A DNA stretch of 64,000 nt, taken from positions 62,001-126,000 of the forward strand of contig CAXTBB010000005.1 in assembly GCA_964242305.1 (NCBI GenBank). The letters are read 5' to 3'. Both the position numbers and the translations under genes were made by a program. This DNA is from DATLGB01 sp964242305. GTDB taxonomy: Bacteria; Actinomycetota; Thermoleophilia; Solirubrobacterales; Solirubrobacteraceae. The notes beneath the pieces were generated by a model. It searched no databases. It saw only the letters and a program-made list of their open reading frames with translations, and was not told the DNA's origin. Positions 26,986 through 34,245 of the stretch are shown here, in pieces. The number at the start of each line of letters is the position of its first letter. The first letter of the stretch is position 1.

Positions 26986-27380
26986 GCCCGCGCCCCGCGA
27001 AACACCGGGCTGCTGATGCCGTCCCCGAGATCGCGGAAGGCGACGGCGACTTGCTGGCCGATCTCGGGCGCCTCGATGTCGAGCCTGGCCATCATCCGCA
27101 CTCCCTCGTCGAGGTCCACCAGGCCCACCGCGTAGGGCACGTCGTCGGCGAAGCCGGCCGGCGCGGCGCGATGCACGATCGTGAAGCTGTAGACCACGCC
27201 CGATCCGCTGGCGGTGACCCACTCGAGCCGATCGGACATGCAGACCGGGCAGATCGCGCGCGGGTAGAAGACGTGACGACCGCAGTCGGGGCAGCGCTGG
27301 ATGCGCAGGCGGCCCTCGCGGGCGCCGTCCCAGAACGGCTGGGAGTCGGCGTCGGGAACGGGACGAGCCCGATCAGGCAT
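26982..27380 (-). CDS. DUF35 zinc-ribbon/OB-fold protein, thiolase partner
   Basis: 132 residues. An N-terminal helix (PFWDGAREGRLRIQRC) leads into a rubredoxin-like zinc ribbon with two CPxC pairs (CPDC, CPVC), followed by an OB-fold (GSGVVYSFTIVHR). DUF35 proteins form complexes with non-decarboxylating thiolase-like enzymes, including Ltp2-type aldolases and aromatic-degradation thiolases. Its ATG lies inside the last codons of the thiolase gene (8-base overlap), as expected for a two-subunit enzyme. Confidence 0.93.
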   Translation of the reverse strand: MPDRARPVPDADSQPFWDGAREGRLRIQRCPDCGRHVFYPRAICPVCMSDRLEWVTASGSGVVYSFTIVHRAAPAGFADDVPYAVGLVDLDEGVRMMARLDIEAPEIGQQVAVAFRDLGDGISSPVFRGARA

Positions 27381-28527
27381 TCGCCAGCACCACCGTGGCG
27401 GCCGCGCTGAGCTGGCCGCCGGTCGCGTGGACGAGCGCGAGCGACGCGTCGTCCACCTGCCGGTCGCCGGCCTCGCCGCGAAGCTGGCGGACGGCTTCGA
27501 TGAGCAGGAAGATCCCGTACATCCCGGGGTGGCAGTAGCTGAGGCCGCCTCCGTTGGTGTTGAGCGGAAAGTCACCGCCCGGCGCGGTTCGCTGGCCGCT
27601 CACGAACGCTCCGGACTCTCCGGGCGCGCAGATGCCGAGCGCCTCCAGCGTCAGCAGCACCGTGATCGTGAACGAGTCGTAGAGCTCGAAGAGATCGATG
27701 TCGGCGAGCTCGACGCCTGCCATCTGCAGCGCGGCCGGTCCGCTCAGAGTGGCGGGCGTGACCGTGACGTCGGGCATGTTGGCGATGGTCAGGTGCGTGT
27801 GCGCCTCACCGTGCCCGAGGACCCAGATCGGCGTGGTGGCGCAGCCGCTGGCCACCGCGGCGCTCGTCACCACGACGGCGCCGCCGCCGTCCGTCACGAG
27901 GCAGCAGTCGAGCTTGTGAAGCGGCTCGGCGATCATCGGGGACGCCAGCACGTCATCGATCGTCAGGGGCTCGCGCCGGAAGGCCTTGGGGTTGAGCGCC
28001 GCCCACTTGCGCGTGGCGACGGCGACCTCGGCGAGCTGCTCCGCGGTGGTCCCGTACTGGTGCATGTGACGGGCGGCCGCCAGGGCGTAGGCGCCGACGG
28101 GGGCCGGCAGGCCGTGGACGCGCTCGAACTGCTCCGGGCCGCGCACGCTGGCGGAGGCCGGCTCAGCTCGCTGGGAGCGCGCCACGCTGCCGTACGTGAT
28201 GAGCGCGACCTCGCACAGGCCGTCGGCGATGGCGCGCACCGCGTGCCCCAGGTGGGACTCGAAGGACGCGCCGCCGAGGTTCGTCCCGACGGACCACCGG
28301 GGGGTGATCCCGAGGTACTCCGCAATGGACATGACGGGGCTCCATGTGTACGCCGAACCGGTGACCAGGAGGCCGTCGACGTCAGCGGTGGTCAGCCCGG
28401 CCTCGAGCAGTGCCCCGCGGGCGGCTTGCGCTTGGAGCTGCCACGGGGTGCGGTCCGGGCCGACCACACCGAGGTCGGACTCGGCCACGCCCACGATGGC
28501 GCCCCGGCGCTGAATGGAGGAGGTCAT
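27373..28527 (-). CDS. Thiolase-like/lipid-transfer (SCP-x/Ltp2-type) protein, first gene of the array
   Basis: 384 residues. The fold is thiolase-like (GAIVGVAESDLG at the start, NTNGGGLSYCHPGMYGIFLLIEAVRQLRG and ATGGQLSAAATVVL at the end). At the place of the nucleophilic Cys of true thiolases it reads TNLGGASFESHLG, with no Cys. This is the state seen in the Ltp2 retro-aldolases that pair with a DUF35 subunit, so a C-C lyase acting on a beta-hydroxyacyl-CoA is a better guess than a thiolase. A strong promoter lies 87-116 bases upstream. Confidence 0.88.
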   Translation of the reverse strand: MTSSIQRRGAIVGVAESDLGVVGPDRTPWQLQAQAARGALLEAGLTTADVDGLLVTGSAYTWSPVMSIAEYLGITPRWSVGTNLGGASFESHLGHAVRAIADGLCEVALITYGSVARSQRAEPASASVRGPEQFERVHGLPAPVGAYALAAARHMHQYGTTAEQLAEVAVATRKWAALNPKAFRREPLTIDDVLASPMIAEPLHKLDCCLVTDGGGAVVVTSAAVASGCATTPIWVLGHGEAHTHLTIANMPDVTVTPATLSGPAALQMAGVELADIDLFELYDSFTITVLLTLEALGICAPGESGAFVSGQRTAPGGDFPLNTNGGGLSYCHPGMYGIFLLIEAVRQLRGEAGDRQVDDASLALVHATGGQLSAAATVVLANA

Positions 28528-28584
28528 TCAGTGCGCGCCGGAGCAGCTTGGAAGAGGTGGAGCGGCGGTTTCGGAGAGGAGACG

Positions 28585-28643
28585 TGCATACGTATTCATC
28601 GCGGCGATGCTGTCTTATACCCATAACCCCCGGTGCCTGTCAA
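28585..28643 (-). promoter_or_regulatory. Promoter and operators of the 22-gene array
   Basis: On the minus strand TTGACA (28638-28643) and TATAAG (28614-28619) are 18 bases apart, close to the housekeeping sigma-factor consensus. Transcription should begin near 28607. Covering the start is a 13-bp perfect dyad CATCGC-G-GCGATG (28597-28609), and just downstream is a CG-centred palindrome TGCATACGTATTCA (28585-28598), the shape of LacI-family operators. Binding there would block initiation or early elongation. Confidence 0.75.
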
Positions 28644-28704
28644 CAGAGACCCCGGCGACTGGTGCGGGAGGCGTCAGGCGACGGCCCGGGGCAGGCGACG
28701 GGCG

Positions 28705-29496
28705 CTAGGCGTAACCGCCGCCACCCGGTGTCGCCGGGGCGGCGAGGCCGAGTGCGGCGACGACCTCGGCAGCCCCTTGGCGGAGGAAGCGCGCGTCCCC
28801 GGAGACGTTGAGCATCCGGAAGCCCAGGTCACGGAACCGCCGGGCCGCCTCGAGGTCCGGGCAGTGGGTTCCAGGCGCCACTCCTCGGCGCTCGCAGGCC
28901 GCGACGATCGAGCGGAAGATCGCCTCGCCCTCCGTGCTTGCGAGCAGGCCTCCAGGGTTGAGGCCGTAGGACACCGAGAGGTCCATCGGACCGAGATAAA
29001 CAGCGTCAATTCCAGGGACTTCCAGGATCGCGTCGATTCCGGAGACAGCCTCGCGCGTCTCGATCATCACCGCACACGCCGCGAGCCGGTTGCCCACCTG
29101 AGGGCTGAAGCCGTCCGCCGCCAGTGCGTGGCGGATCGGGCCCCAGCTGCGGCGCCCTTCCGGCGGGTAGCGACAGGCCGCAACGGCGCGCTCCGCCTCG
29201 TCGGGCGTGTTGATCATCGGCACCACGACGCCCTGCGCGCCGGCGTCGAGGGCACGCCCGATCTCGCCCGGTTCGTTCCAGCAGACGCGAACCAGCGCTG
29301 GGGTCCCGACGATCGATATCGCCTGGATCATGGCCAGTGTCTGGGCGTAGTCCATGAGCCCGTGCTGCGCATCGATGCAGAGCCAGTCAAACCCCGCACG
29401 GGACATGAGCTCGGCGCTGATGGCCGATGGGATGGCGCACCATCCTCCCAAGGTGACTTCGCCAGCTTCCCAACGGGTTCGGAGATCGGAGGTCAT
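28705..29496 (-). CDS. HpcH/HpaI family class II aldolase
   Basis: 263 residues from ATG 29496. Family features: GWCAIPSAISAELMSRAGFDWLCIDAQHGLMDY, VPMINTPDEAERAV, the metal-ligand Glu in MIETREAV and Asp in YLGPMDLS. These enzymes cleave 2-keto-4-hydroxy acids (heptenedioate, rhamnonate, glucarate types) to pyruvate or tartronate semialdehyde plus an aldehyde, or cleave malyl-CoA analogues. Products of this kind would be used by the aldehyde dehydrogenase, 2-hydroxyacid dehydrogenases and glycerate kinase of the array. It has its own upstream region shared with the divergent crotonase. Confidence 0.92.
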   Translation of the reverse strand: MTSDLRTRWEAGEVTLGGWCAIPSAISAELMSRAGFDWLCIDAQHGLMDYAQTLAMIQAISIVGTPALVRVCWNEPGEIGRALDAGAQGVVVPMINTPDEAERAVAACRYPPEGRRSWGPIRHALAADGFSPQVGNRLAACAVMIETREAVSGIDAILEVPGIDAVYLGPMDLSVSYGLNPGGLLASTEGEAIFRSIVAACERRGVAPGTHCPDLEAARRFRDLGFRMLNVSGDARFLRQGAAEVVAALGLAAPATPGGGGYA

Positions 29497-29629
29497 GGGA
29501 CGACCATACGTCAAAATGCCCGAGCTGCTGCGGATGGTTACGAATTCAGATACAGTCGCCGCCGCATGGAGGAATCGCTTTCGAGCCTCACCACTGGCTG
29601 ACCGCGCAGGGTCTGCGAACGGCGAGCCG

Positions 29630-29658
29630 TTGACTACGTATGCAGCGGACGTCATTGT
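29630..29658 (+). promoter_or_regulatory. Candidate promoter and LacI-type operator of the plus-strand gene group
   Basis: The 14-mer TGACTACGTATGCA at 29631-29644 matches, in 13 of 14 positions, the reverse complement of the palindrome in front of the 22-gene array (28585-28598). It overlaps a TTGACT at 29630-29635 that could be a -35 box, with CATTGT 17 bases further as a weak -10. The same motif on both sides of the aldolase gene links the two transcription units to one regulator, most likely the LacI protein encoded at 30477. Confidence 0.65.
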
Positions 29659-29691
29659 GGTCGGCAGAACCGACGATCGAGAAGGAGCCCG

Positions 29692-30462
29692 ATGGAGTAC
29701 AGAGAGCTGGAACCAGAGATCATGGTGCGCGCAGAGGGAGCGGTCCGCGTGGTCACCATGAACCGGCCGGAGGCGCTCAACGCCTTCAACGACCGCCTGC
29801 ACCACGCCTTCCTCAACGTCTGGACCGCGCTGCATCATGACGAGGGTGCTCGGGTGGTCATCGTCACGGGTGAGGGTCGCGCCTTCAGCGCGGGCGGCGA
29901 CATCCCGGGCTTCGAACGCACGCGCGAGGACATGGCGTTGCGTCGCCGCCAGCAACACGACACGTTGCGCCTGATCAAGGAGATGCTCGGGTTCCCGCTC
30001 CCGGTCATCGGCGCGGTCAACGGGCCGGCCGTCGGGCTCGGCTGCAGCATCGTCGGGATGTCGGACATCGTGCTGATGTCGAGCAAGGCGTTCCTGTCCG
30101 ACCCGCACGTCCCGGTCGGCATCGTCGCTGCCGACGGGCCGGCCTCCACCTTCCCGTTCATGACCAGCATGCTGCGGGTCAAGGAGTACCTCTTCACCGG
30201 TGACCGCATCCCGGCCGACGTGGCCGAGCGGGTCGGTCTCGCCAACCGGGTCGTGGAGCCGGAGGATCTGATGTCGGAGGCCATGGCGCTGGCCGAGCGA
30301 CTGGCCGCCATGCCGCCGGTCGCGCTGCAGGACACCAAGCGGGCTCTGAACCTGTTCCTGCTCGACGCGGCACAGCGCGTGCTCCCCTACTCGTTGGCGG
30401 CCCAGAGCGAGTCCTTCATGACCGACGACGTGACCGCCACGATCGCGCGGTTCAAGAAGTAG
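29692..30462 (+). CDS. Enoyl-CoA hydratase/isomerase, first plus-strand copy
   Basis: 256 residues, preceded by GAAGGAG about 6 bases before the ATG. VVTMNRPEALNAFN, GRAFSAGGDIPG and NGPAVGLGCSIVGMSDIVL are standard. In the catalytic region DPHVPVGIVAADGPASTFPF the usual Glu residues are replaced (HVPVG, VAADG), so the activity may differ from simple hydration. First gene of a five-gene plus-strand group led by the LacI-type operator. Confidence 0.93.
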   Translation: MEYRELEPEIMVRAEGAVRVVTMNRPEALNAFNDRLHHAFLNVWTALHHDEGARVVIVTGEGRAFSAGGDIPGFERTREDMALRRRQQHDTLRLIKEMLGFPLPVIGAVNGPAVGLGCSIVGMSDIVLMSSKAFLSDPHVPVGIVAADGPASTFPFMTSMLRVKEYLFTGDRIPADVAERVGLANRVVEPEDLMSEAMALAERLAAMPPVALQDTKRALNLFLLDAAQRVLPYSLAAQSESFMTDDVTATIARFKK

Positions 30463-30476
30463 TCGGACCGCTCGGG

Positions 30477-31523
30477 ATGGCCTTGTCACCCTCGACCAAC
30501 GCGGCACCGACCAGCAAGGACGTCGCGCGGGTGGCGGGGGTCTCGCAGACCACGGTCTCCCGCGTGCTGAGTGGGGCGGCGAGCGTGAGCGCGGACACGC
30601 GGGCCCGCGTGCTCGCCGCTATCGAGCAGATCAACTACGCGCCCAACCACTCGGCCCGCGCGATGCGCACGCGGCGCAGCGGGACGGTGGGGATCGTGGT
30701 CGCTCGCTTGACGAACCCGTTCTACCCCGAGCTGCTCGAGGCGCTCAACCGGGCTTTGTCGGCCCAGGGCCTGCGGATGATCCTGTGGGACGCCGAGCTG
30801 CTCGGGGAGGAGCCGGCGGTCGACGCGATCCGGGCCGGCCTGGTCGACGGGATCATGTTCACGACCGTGGTCCGCGACTCTCCGGCCGTCCGCGCGGCGT
30901 TCGACGGTGGCTCCCCCATAGTGATCGTCAACCGCCCGGCGCCGGACCTCCCGTGCGACCAGGTCGCGAGCGCCAACGGGGCGGGCGGCCGGCGGATCGC
31001 GCAATACCTGGTTCGCAACGGGCGGCGGCGCTTCGGAGTGCTCGTCGGGCCGGAGGGCGTCGACACCAGCTCGGAGCGCGAGGATGGCTTCCGTGCCGCC
31101 CTGCTCGAACTGGGGGTGGCTCCGGATGACGTCGTGCGCATCGAAGGGGACTTCACGCACGCCAGTGGCTACGGCGGCCTGGTCGAGCTGATGGATAGGC
31201 CGGAGCCGCCCGATGCGGTGTTCTGCGTCAATGACCTGATCGCGCTCGGCGCTCTGGACGCCGCGCGCGTCCTCGGCGTGTCGGTCCCGGGGCAGCTGTG
31301 GGTCGCTGGGTACGACAACATCGAGATGGCGAGTTGGGCGGCGTACGACTTGACCACCGCCGATCAGCCCAAGCAGGCGATGGCCGACGCTGCCGTCGAG
31401 CTGTTGCAGGCCCGGATGACGGACCCGGGGCGCGCCTTGGAGATGCGCCGGTTCCCGCCCGTGCTCAAAGTCCGCGGCTCGACCGCCGGGCGCGCCGAGA
31501 CCGGCGCGCCTGCGGTGACCTAG
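30477..31523 (+). CDS. LacI-family transcriptional regulator
   Basis: 348 residues. The N-terminal helix-turn-helix TSKDVARVAGVSQTTVSRVLSG and hinge helix YAPNHSARAM are canonical, followed by a periplasmic-binding-like effector domain (about 65-335; SGTVGIVVARLTNPFYPELL). It lies 14 bases after the crotonase stop, so it is transcribed with the genes it is likely to control. CG-centred palindromes at 28585 and 29631 are the expected operator type. The effector is probably the substrate or a CoA intermediate of the regulon. Confidence 0.94.
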   Translation: MALSPSTNAAPTSKDVARVAGVSQTTVSRVLSGAASVSADTRARVLAAIEQINYAPNHSARAMRTRRSGTVGIVVARLTNPFYPELLEALNRALSAQGLRMILWDAELLGEEPAVDAIRAGLVDGIMFTTVVRDSPAVRAAFDGGSPIVIVNRPAPDLPCDQVASANGAGGRRIAQYLVRNGRRRFGVLVGPEGVDTSSEREDGFRAALLELGVAPDDVVRIEGDFTHASGYGGLVELMDRPEPPDAVFCVNDLIALGALDAARVLGVSVPGQLWVAGYDNIEMASWAAYDLTTADQPKQAMADAAVELLQARMTDPGRALEMRRFPPVLKVRGSTAGRAETGAPAVT

Positions 31524-31527
31524 GCGC

Positions 31528-32421
31528 ATGCCGGATCGATTCACCCAGCTCGACTACGAGGTGCGTGACGGGTCGGCGACCCTGACGCTGGACCGGCCGG
31601 ACAAGCTCAACGCGTGGACACCGACGATGCACGATGAGTTCCTTCGCGCGTTCGACCTGGCGGATGCCGACGACGGGGTCAGGGTGGTCATCGTCACCGG
31701 CCGCGGCCGGGGGTTCTGCGCGGGAGCGGACATGAGCGGCGGAGCGGCCACGTGGGATCCCGACGGACCCGAGCGGGCGGGATTGCGAGCGCGGCGGGGC
31801 TCGATAGGCGGACATCAGCGCGAGGGCGGGGCCATGGTCACACTGCGGATGCTGGCTTCGACGAAGCCGATCATCGCCGCGATCAACGGCCCGGCGGTCG
31901 GGATCGGGGCGAGCCTGACACTGGCCATGGACATCCGCATCGCCTCCGACCAGGCGCGGATGGGCTTCGTCTTCCCCCGGCGCGGTGTCGTCCCGGACGC
32001 TGCGTCCTCCTGGTTCCTTCCGCGAGCGGTGGGCATCTCGCGCGCGATGGAATGGATGGCCACGGGCCGCATCTTCGATGCTGCGGAGGCCCTCGAGGGC
32101 GGATTGGTCAGCCGCGTGGTGCCTGCCGACGCGCTGGTGGCCACCGTCGAGGAGCTGGCGCGTGAGATCGCCGGGAACACGTCGCCGATCTCCGTGGCCG
32201 TGACGCGCCGCCTGCTCTGGCGCTCGCTGGGCGAGTCGACGCCGTGGGGCGCGCACCGGCGAGAGTCGCAAGGCTACGCCTTGCTCGGCGGCGGTCCCGA
32301 TGCCGTGGAGGGCGTGCAAGCCTGGCGGGACCGCCGCCCGCCGATCTTCACCTCCCGCGTCTCGGAGGAGTTCGAGCGCTTCGCGGACTCCTGGCTCGAC
32401 CCTCCCGCGGACGTGACATGA
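31528..32421 (+). CDS. Enoyl-CoA hydratase/isomerase, second plus-strand copy
   Basis: 297 residues. LTLDRPDKLNAWTPTMHDEFLRAF, GRGFCAGADMSGG and NGPAVGIGASLTLAMDIRIA. An insertion of about 30 residues with several Arg/Gly (ERAGLRARRGSIGGHQ) separates the oxyanion segments. FPRRGVVPDAASSWFLPRAVG matches the array copy at 25427-26245 but has Asp-Ala where that one has Glu-Gly. Coupled to the next gene by ATGA. Confidence 0.93.
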   Translation: MPDRFTQLDYEVRDGSATLTLDRPDKLNAWTPTMHDEFLRAFDLADADDGVRVVIVTGRGRGFCAGADMSGGAATWDPDGPERAGLRARRGSIGGHQREGGAMVTLRMLASTKPIIAAINGPAVGIGASLTLAMDIRIASDQARMGFVFPRRGVVPDAASSWFLPRAVGISRAMEWMATGRIFDAAEALEGGLVSRVVPADALVATVEELAREIAGNTSPISVAVTRRLLWRSLGESTPWGAHRRESQGYALLGGGPDAVEGVQAWRDRRPPIFTSRVSEEFERFADSWLDPPADVT

Positions 32422-32831
32422 GGAGCTTCGCGAACGTCGACGAGCTCTGCGCGGCGAGCGGCGAGCGGCTCGGCACGAGCGACTGGCGGACGGTCGGGCG
32501 CGCAACGGTCGACCGATTCCTGGCGCTCACCCGACCCGGTTGCCGCGCGCCGGACGTCGTCCCGCCCGAGCTCCTGCTCGCCCTGATTCCCGCGTTATTG
32601 AGCGAGGTCGTCGAGGTCCGGGACCGGTCTCGGGGAATCAACTACGGATTGGACGGCGCGCGGTTCCCGGCGCTTGCGGTGGCGGGCGGGCGGGTGCGGG
32701 CGTCCGCGCTGCTGGCTTCCGCAGACCCGCTGCTCGAAGGCGCGCAGGTCGTGTACCGCGTGACCATCGAGGCTGAGAACCTCGACGGTCCGGTCTGCGA
32801 GGCTCGGACCGTCGCCCGGATCTTCCGATGA
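32418..32831 (+). CDS. MaoC-like hot-dog protein without the catalytic dyad
   Basis: 137 residues from ATG 32418 (ATGA overlap). The N-terminal GTSDWRTVGRATVDRFLALT and C-terminal GARFPALAVAGGRVRASALL...VYRVTIEAENLDGPVCEARTVARIFR follow the MaoC/R-hydratase pattern. The central segment that normally carries the Asp and His of the hydratase motif is replaced by RPGCRAPDVVPPELLLALIPALL, with neither residue. It is probably a non-hydrating CoA-binding or accessory hot-dog subunit, or a diverged thioesterase. Sits between a crotonase and an SDR. Confidence 0.78.
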   Translation: MRSFANVDELCAASGERLGTSDWRTVGRATVDRFLALTRPGCRAPDVVPPELLLALIPALLSEVVEVRDRSRGINYGLDGARFPALAVAGGRVRASALLASADPLLEGAQVVYRVTIEAENLDGPVCEARTVARIFR

Positions 32832-33634
32832 CGCACCCGTTCGACCTCACCGGAAAGGTGGCGGTGGTCACGGGGAGCGGCCGCGGACTTGGCCGTGCGA
32901 TCGCCGTCGCGCTCGCCGCCGCGGGTGCCGACGTCGTGGTCACGTCTCGCACGGGCGCTGAGCTGGAAGCCACTGCGGAGGCAGTCTCGCGGGCGGGCGG
33001 CTCGTGCCTGCAGGTCGTCTCCGACGTGACCGTTCCCGGCGACGTCGAGCGCCTCGCGGCTGAGGCGCACGCCCATTTCGACGCGGTCGACATCCTCGTC
33101 AACAACGCGGGCAACATGTTGTTCAAGCCGCTCGTCCCGCTGCCGGGGTTCGCACCCGATCATCTGCCTGGGTTCGACGTCGCCACGAGTGACGCGGAGT
33201 GGGCGGGCATCCAGGCGACCCACGTTGAGGGCGCCCTCCGGCTCCTTCGGGCCTTCGGGCCTGGAATGCTCGAGCGCCGGCGGGGGAGCGTCGTCAACAT
33301 CTCCTCGCTCTCCGTGCTGCGCCCAGCCCGGTTCATGGTCACCTACGACGCTGCCAAGGGCGCGCTCGTCGCCCTGACGCGAAGCCTGGCCAGAGAGTGG
33401 GCGCGCTACGACGTCACCGTCAACTGCATCGCCCCCGGACAGTTTCCGACGGAGATGACGCGCGAAGTGCACGGGACTCCGGCAGGCCGAAAGTGGATGG
33501 AGAGCCGGGTACCCATGCGCCGCGCCGGCGACCCTCGGGACGTCGGGGCGCTCGCGGTCTACCTCGCCAGCGACGCGGCGCGTTTCATGACCGGGCAGGT
33601 CATCGCCATCGACGGCGGAGAGGCACTCGGGTAG
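32828..33634 (+). CDS. SDR-family oxidoreductase
   Basis: 268 residues, overlapping the MaoC-like gene by ATGA. TGSGRGLGRAIA cofactor loop, NNAGN, ISSLSVL with the catalytic Ser and YDAAK. An insertion of about 15 residues (PLVPLPGFAPDHLPGFDVATSD) follows NNAGN. C-terminal TGQVIAIDGGEALG is typical. Last intact gene of the plus-strand group; predicted hydroxyacyl or ring-alcohol dehydrogenase. Confidence 0.93.
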   Translation: MTHPFDLTGKVAVVTGSGRGLGRAIAVALAAAGADVVVTSRTGAELEATAEAVSRAGGSCLQVVSDVTVPGDVERLAAEAHAHFDAVDILVNNAGNMLFKPLVPLPGFAPDHLPGFDVATSDAEWAGIQATHVEGALRLLRAFGPGMLERRRGSVVNISSLSVLRPARFMVTYDAAKGALVALTRSLAREWARYDVTVNCIAPGQFPTEMTREVHGTPAGRKWMESRVPMRRAGDPRDVGALAVYLASDAARFMTGQVIAIDGGEALG

Positions 33635-33644
33635 GGACCGTCCC

Positions 33645-34245
33645 TCAAGACACGCGCGCGTCCGGACCCCCTCCATGCAGCCGGTGGACCTTGAGGCTGA
33701 GCTCGAGGGAGAGCAGGTCCATCTCGGCGAGCGGCATCCCTGTCAGCGCCTCAATCCGCTCCAGACGCTGCCGCAGTGTGTTGGGATGGATGAAGAGCGC
33801 CTCCGCGGTCGCGCGGGCACGGCCGCGGGCGGCGAGGTACACCCCGAGCGTTTGCAGCAGGGTGGCGCCGCGCAGCGCGTCATAGCTCGCTTGGGCCTCG
33901 AGCGCACGGCTGTCCCCGGCATCGGGGGCGGGCGAGTCGATGACCGACCAGGAACCGGTACGCGGCCCAGCCCGTCAGGCCTTCATCGATCCCGAATCCG
34001 ACCGTGCCCACGACGTGGGCGAAGACGGGTGACGCCGCTCTGATGTGCAGCTGGTCGCCTTCGCGCAGGTACACGAAGCACGCGTGGCAGTCCGTCGCGT
34101 CCACGAGCAGGTCCACGACCCCGCGGAGGACGCGTTCGAGATCGGGGCAGTCGGCGATCACCCCGATGATCACGTAGAGGGTCTCGGGGGCGATGGCCGG
34201 GGCGGCAGGGATGTGCCGCTTGTGAGAAAGCTTCGACTCGGCCCG
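33645..34245 (-). pseudogene. GAF/PucR-type helix-turn-helix regulator, internally deleted and frameshifted
   Basis: The C-terminal 85 or so residues (EAQASYDALRGATLLQTLGVYLAARGRARATAEALFIHPNTLRQRLERIE) are the PucR-family HTH_30 domain. Upstream in a different frame lies half a GAF domain (IADCPDLERVLRGVVDLLVDATDCHACFVYLREGD to GLTGWAAYRF), continuing back to KLSHKRHIPAAPAIAPETLY with no clear start codon. The remaining GAF half and linker are missing. Intact relatives are about 400-600 residues. This was probably a regulator of the neighbouring catabolic genes. Confidence 0.75.

Noticed and set aside
27373..28527. Ordinary acetyl-CoA acetyltransferase
   Set aside because: The nucleophilic Cys loop is not present and the partner is DUF35, so thiolysis is not the best assignment.
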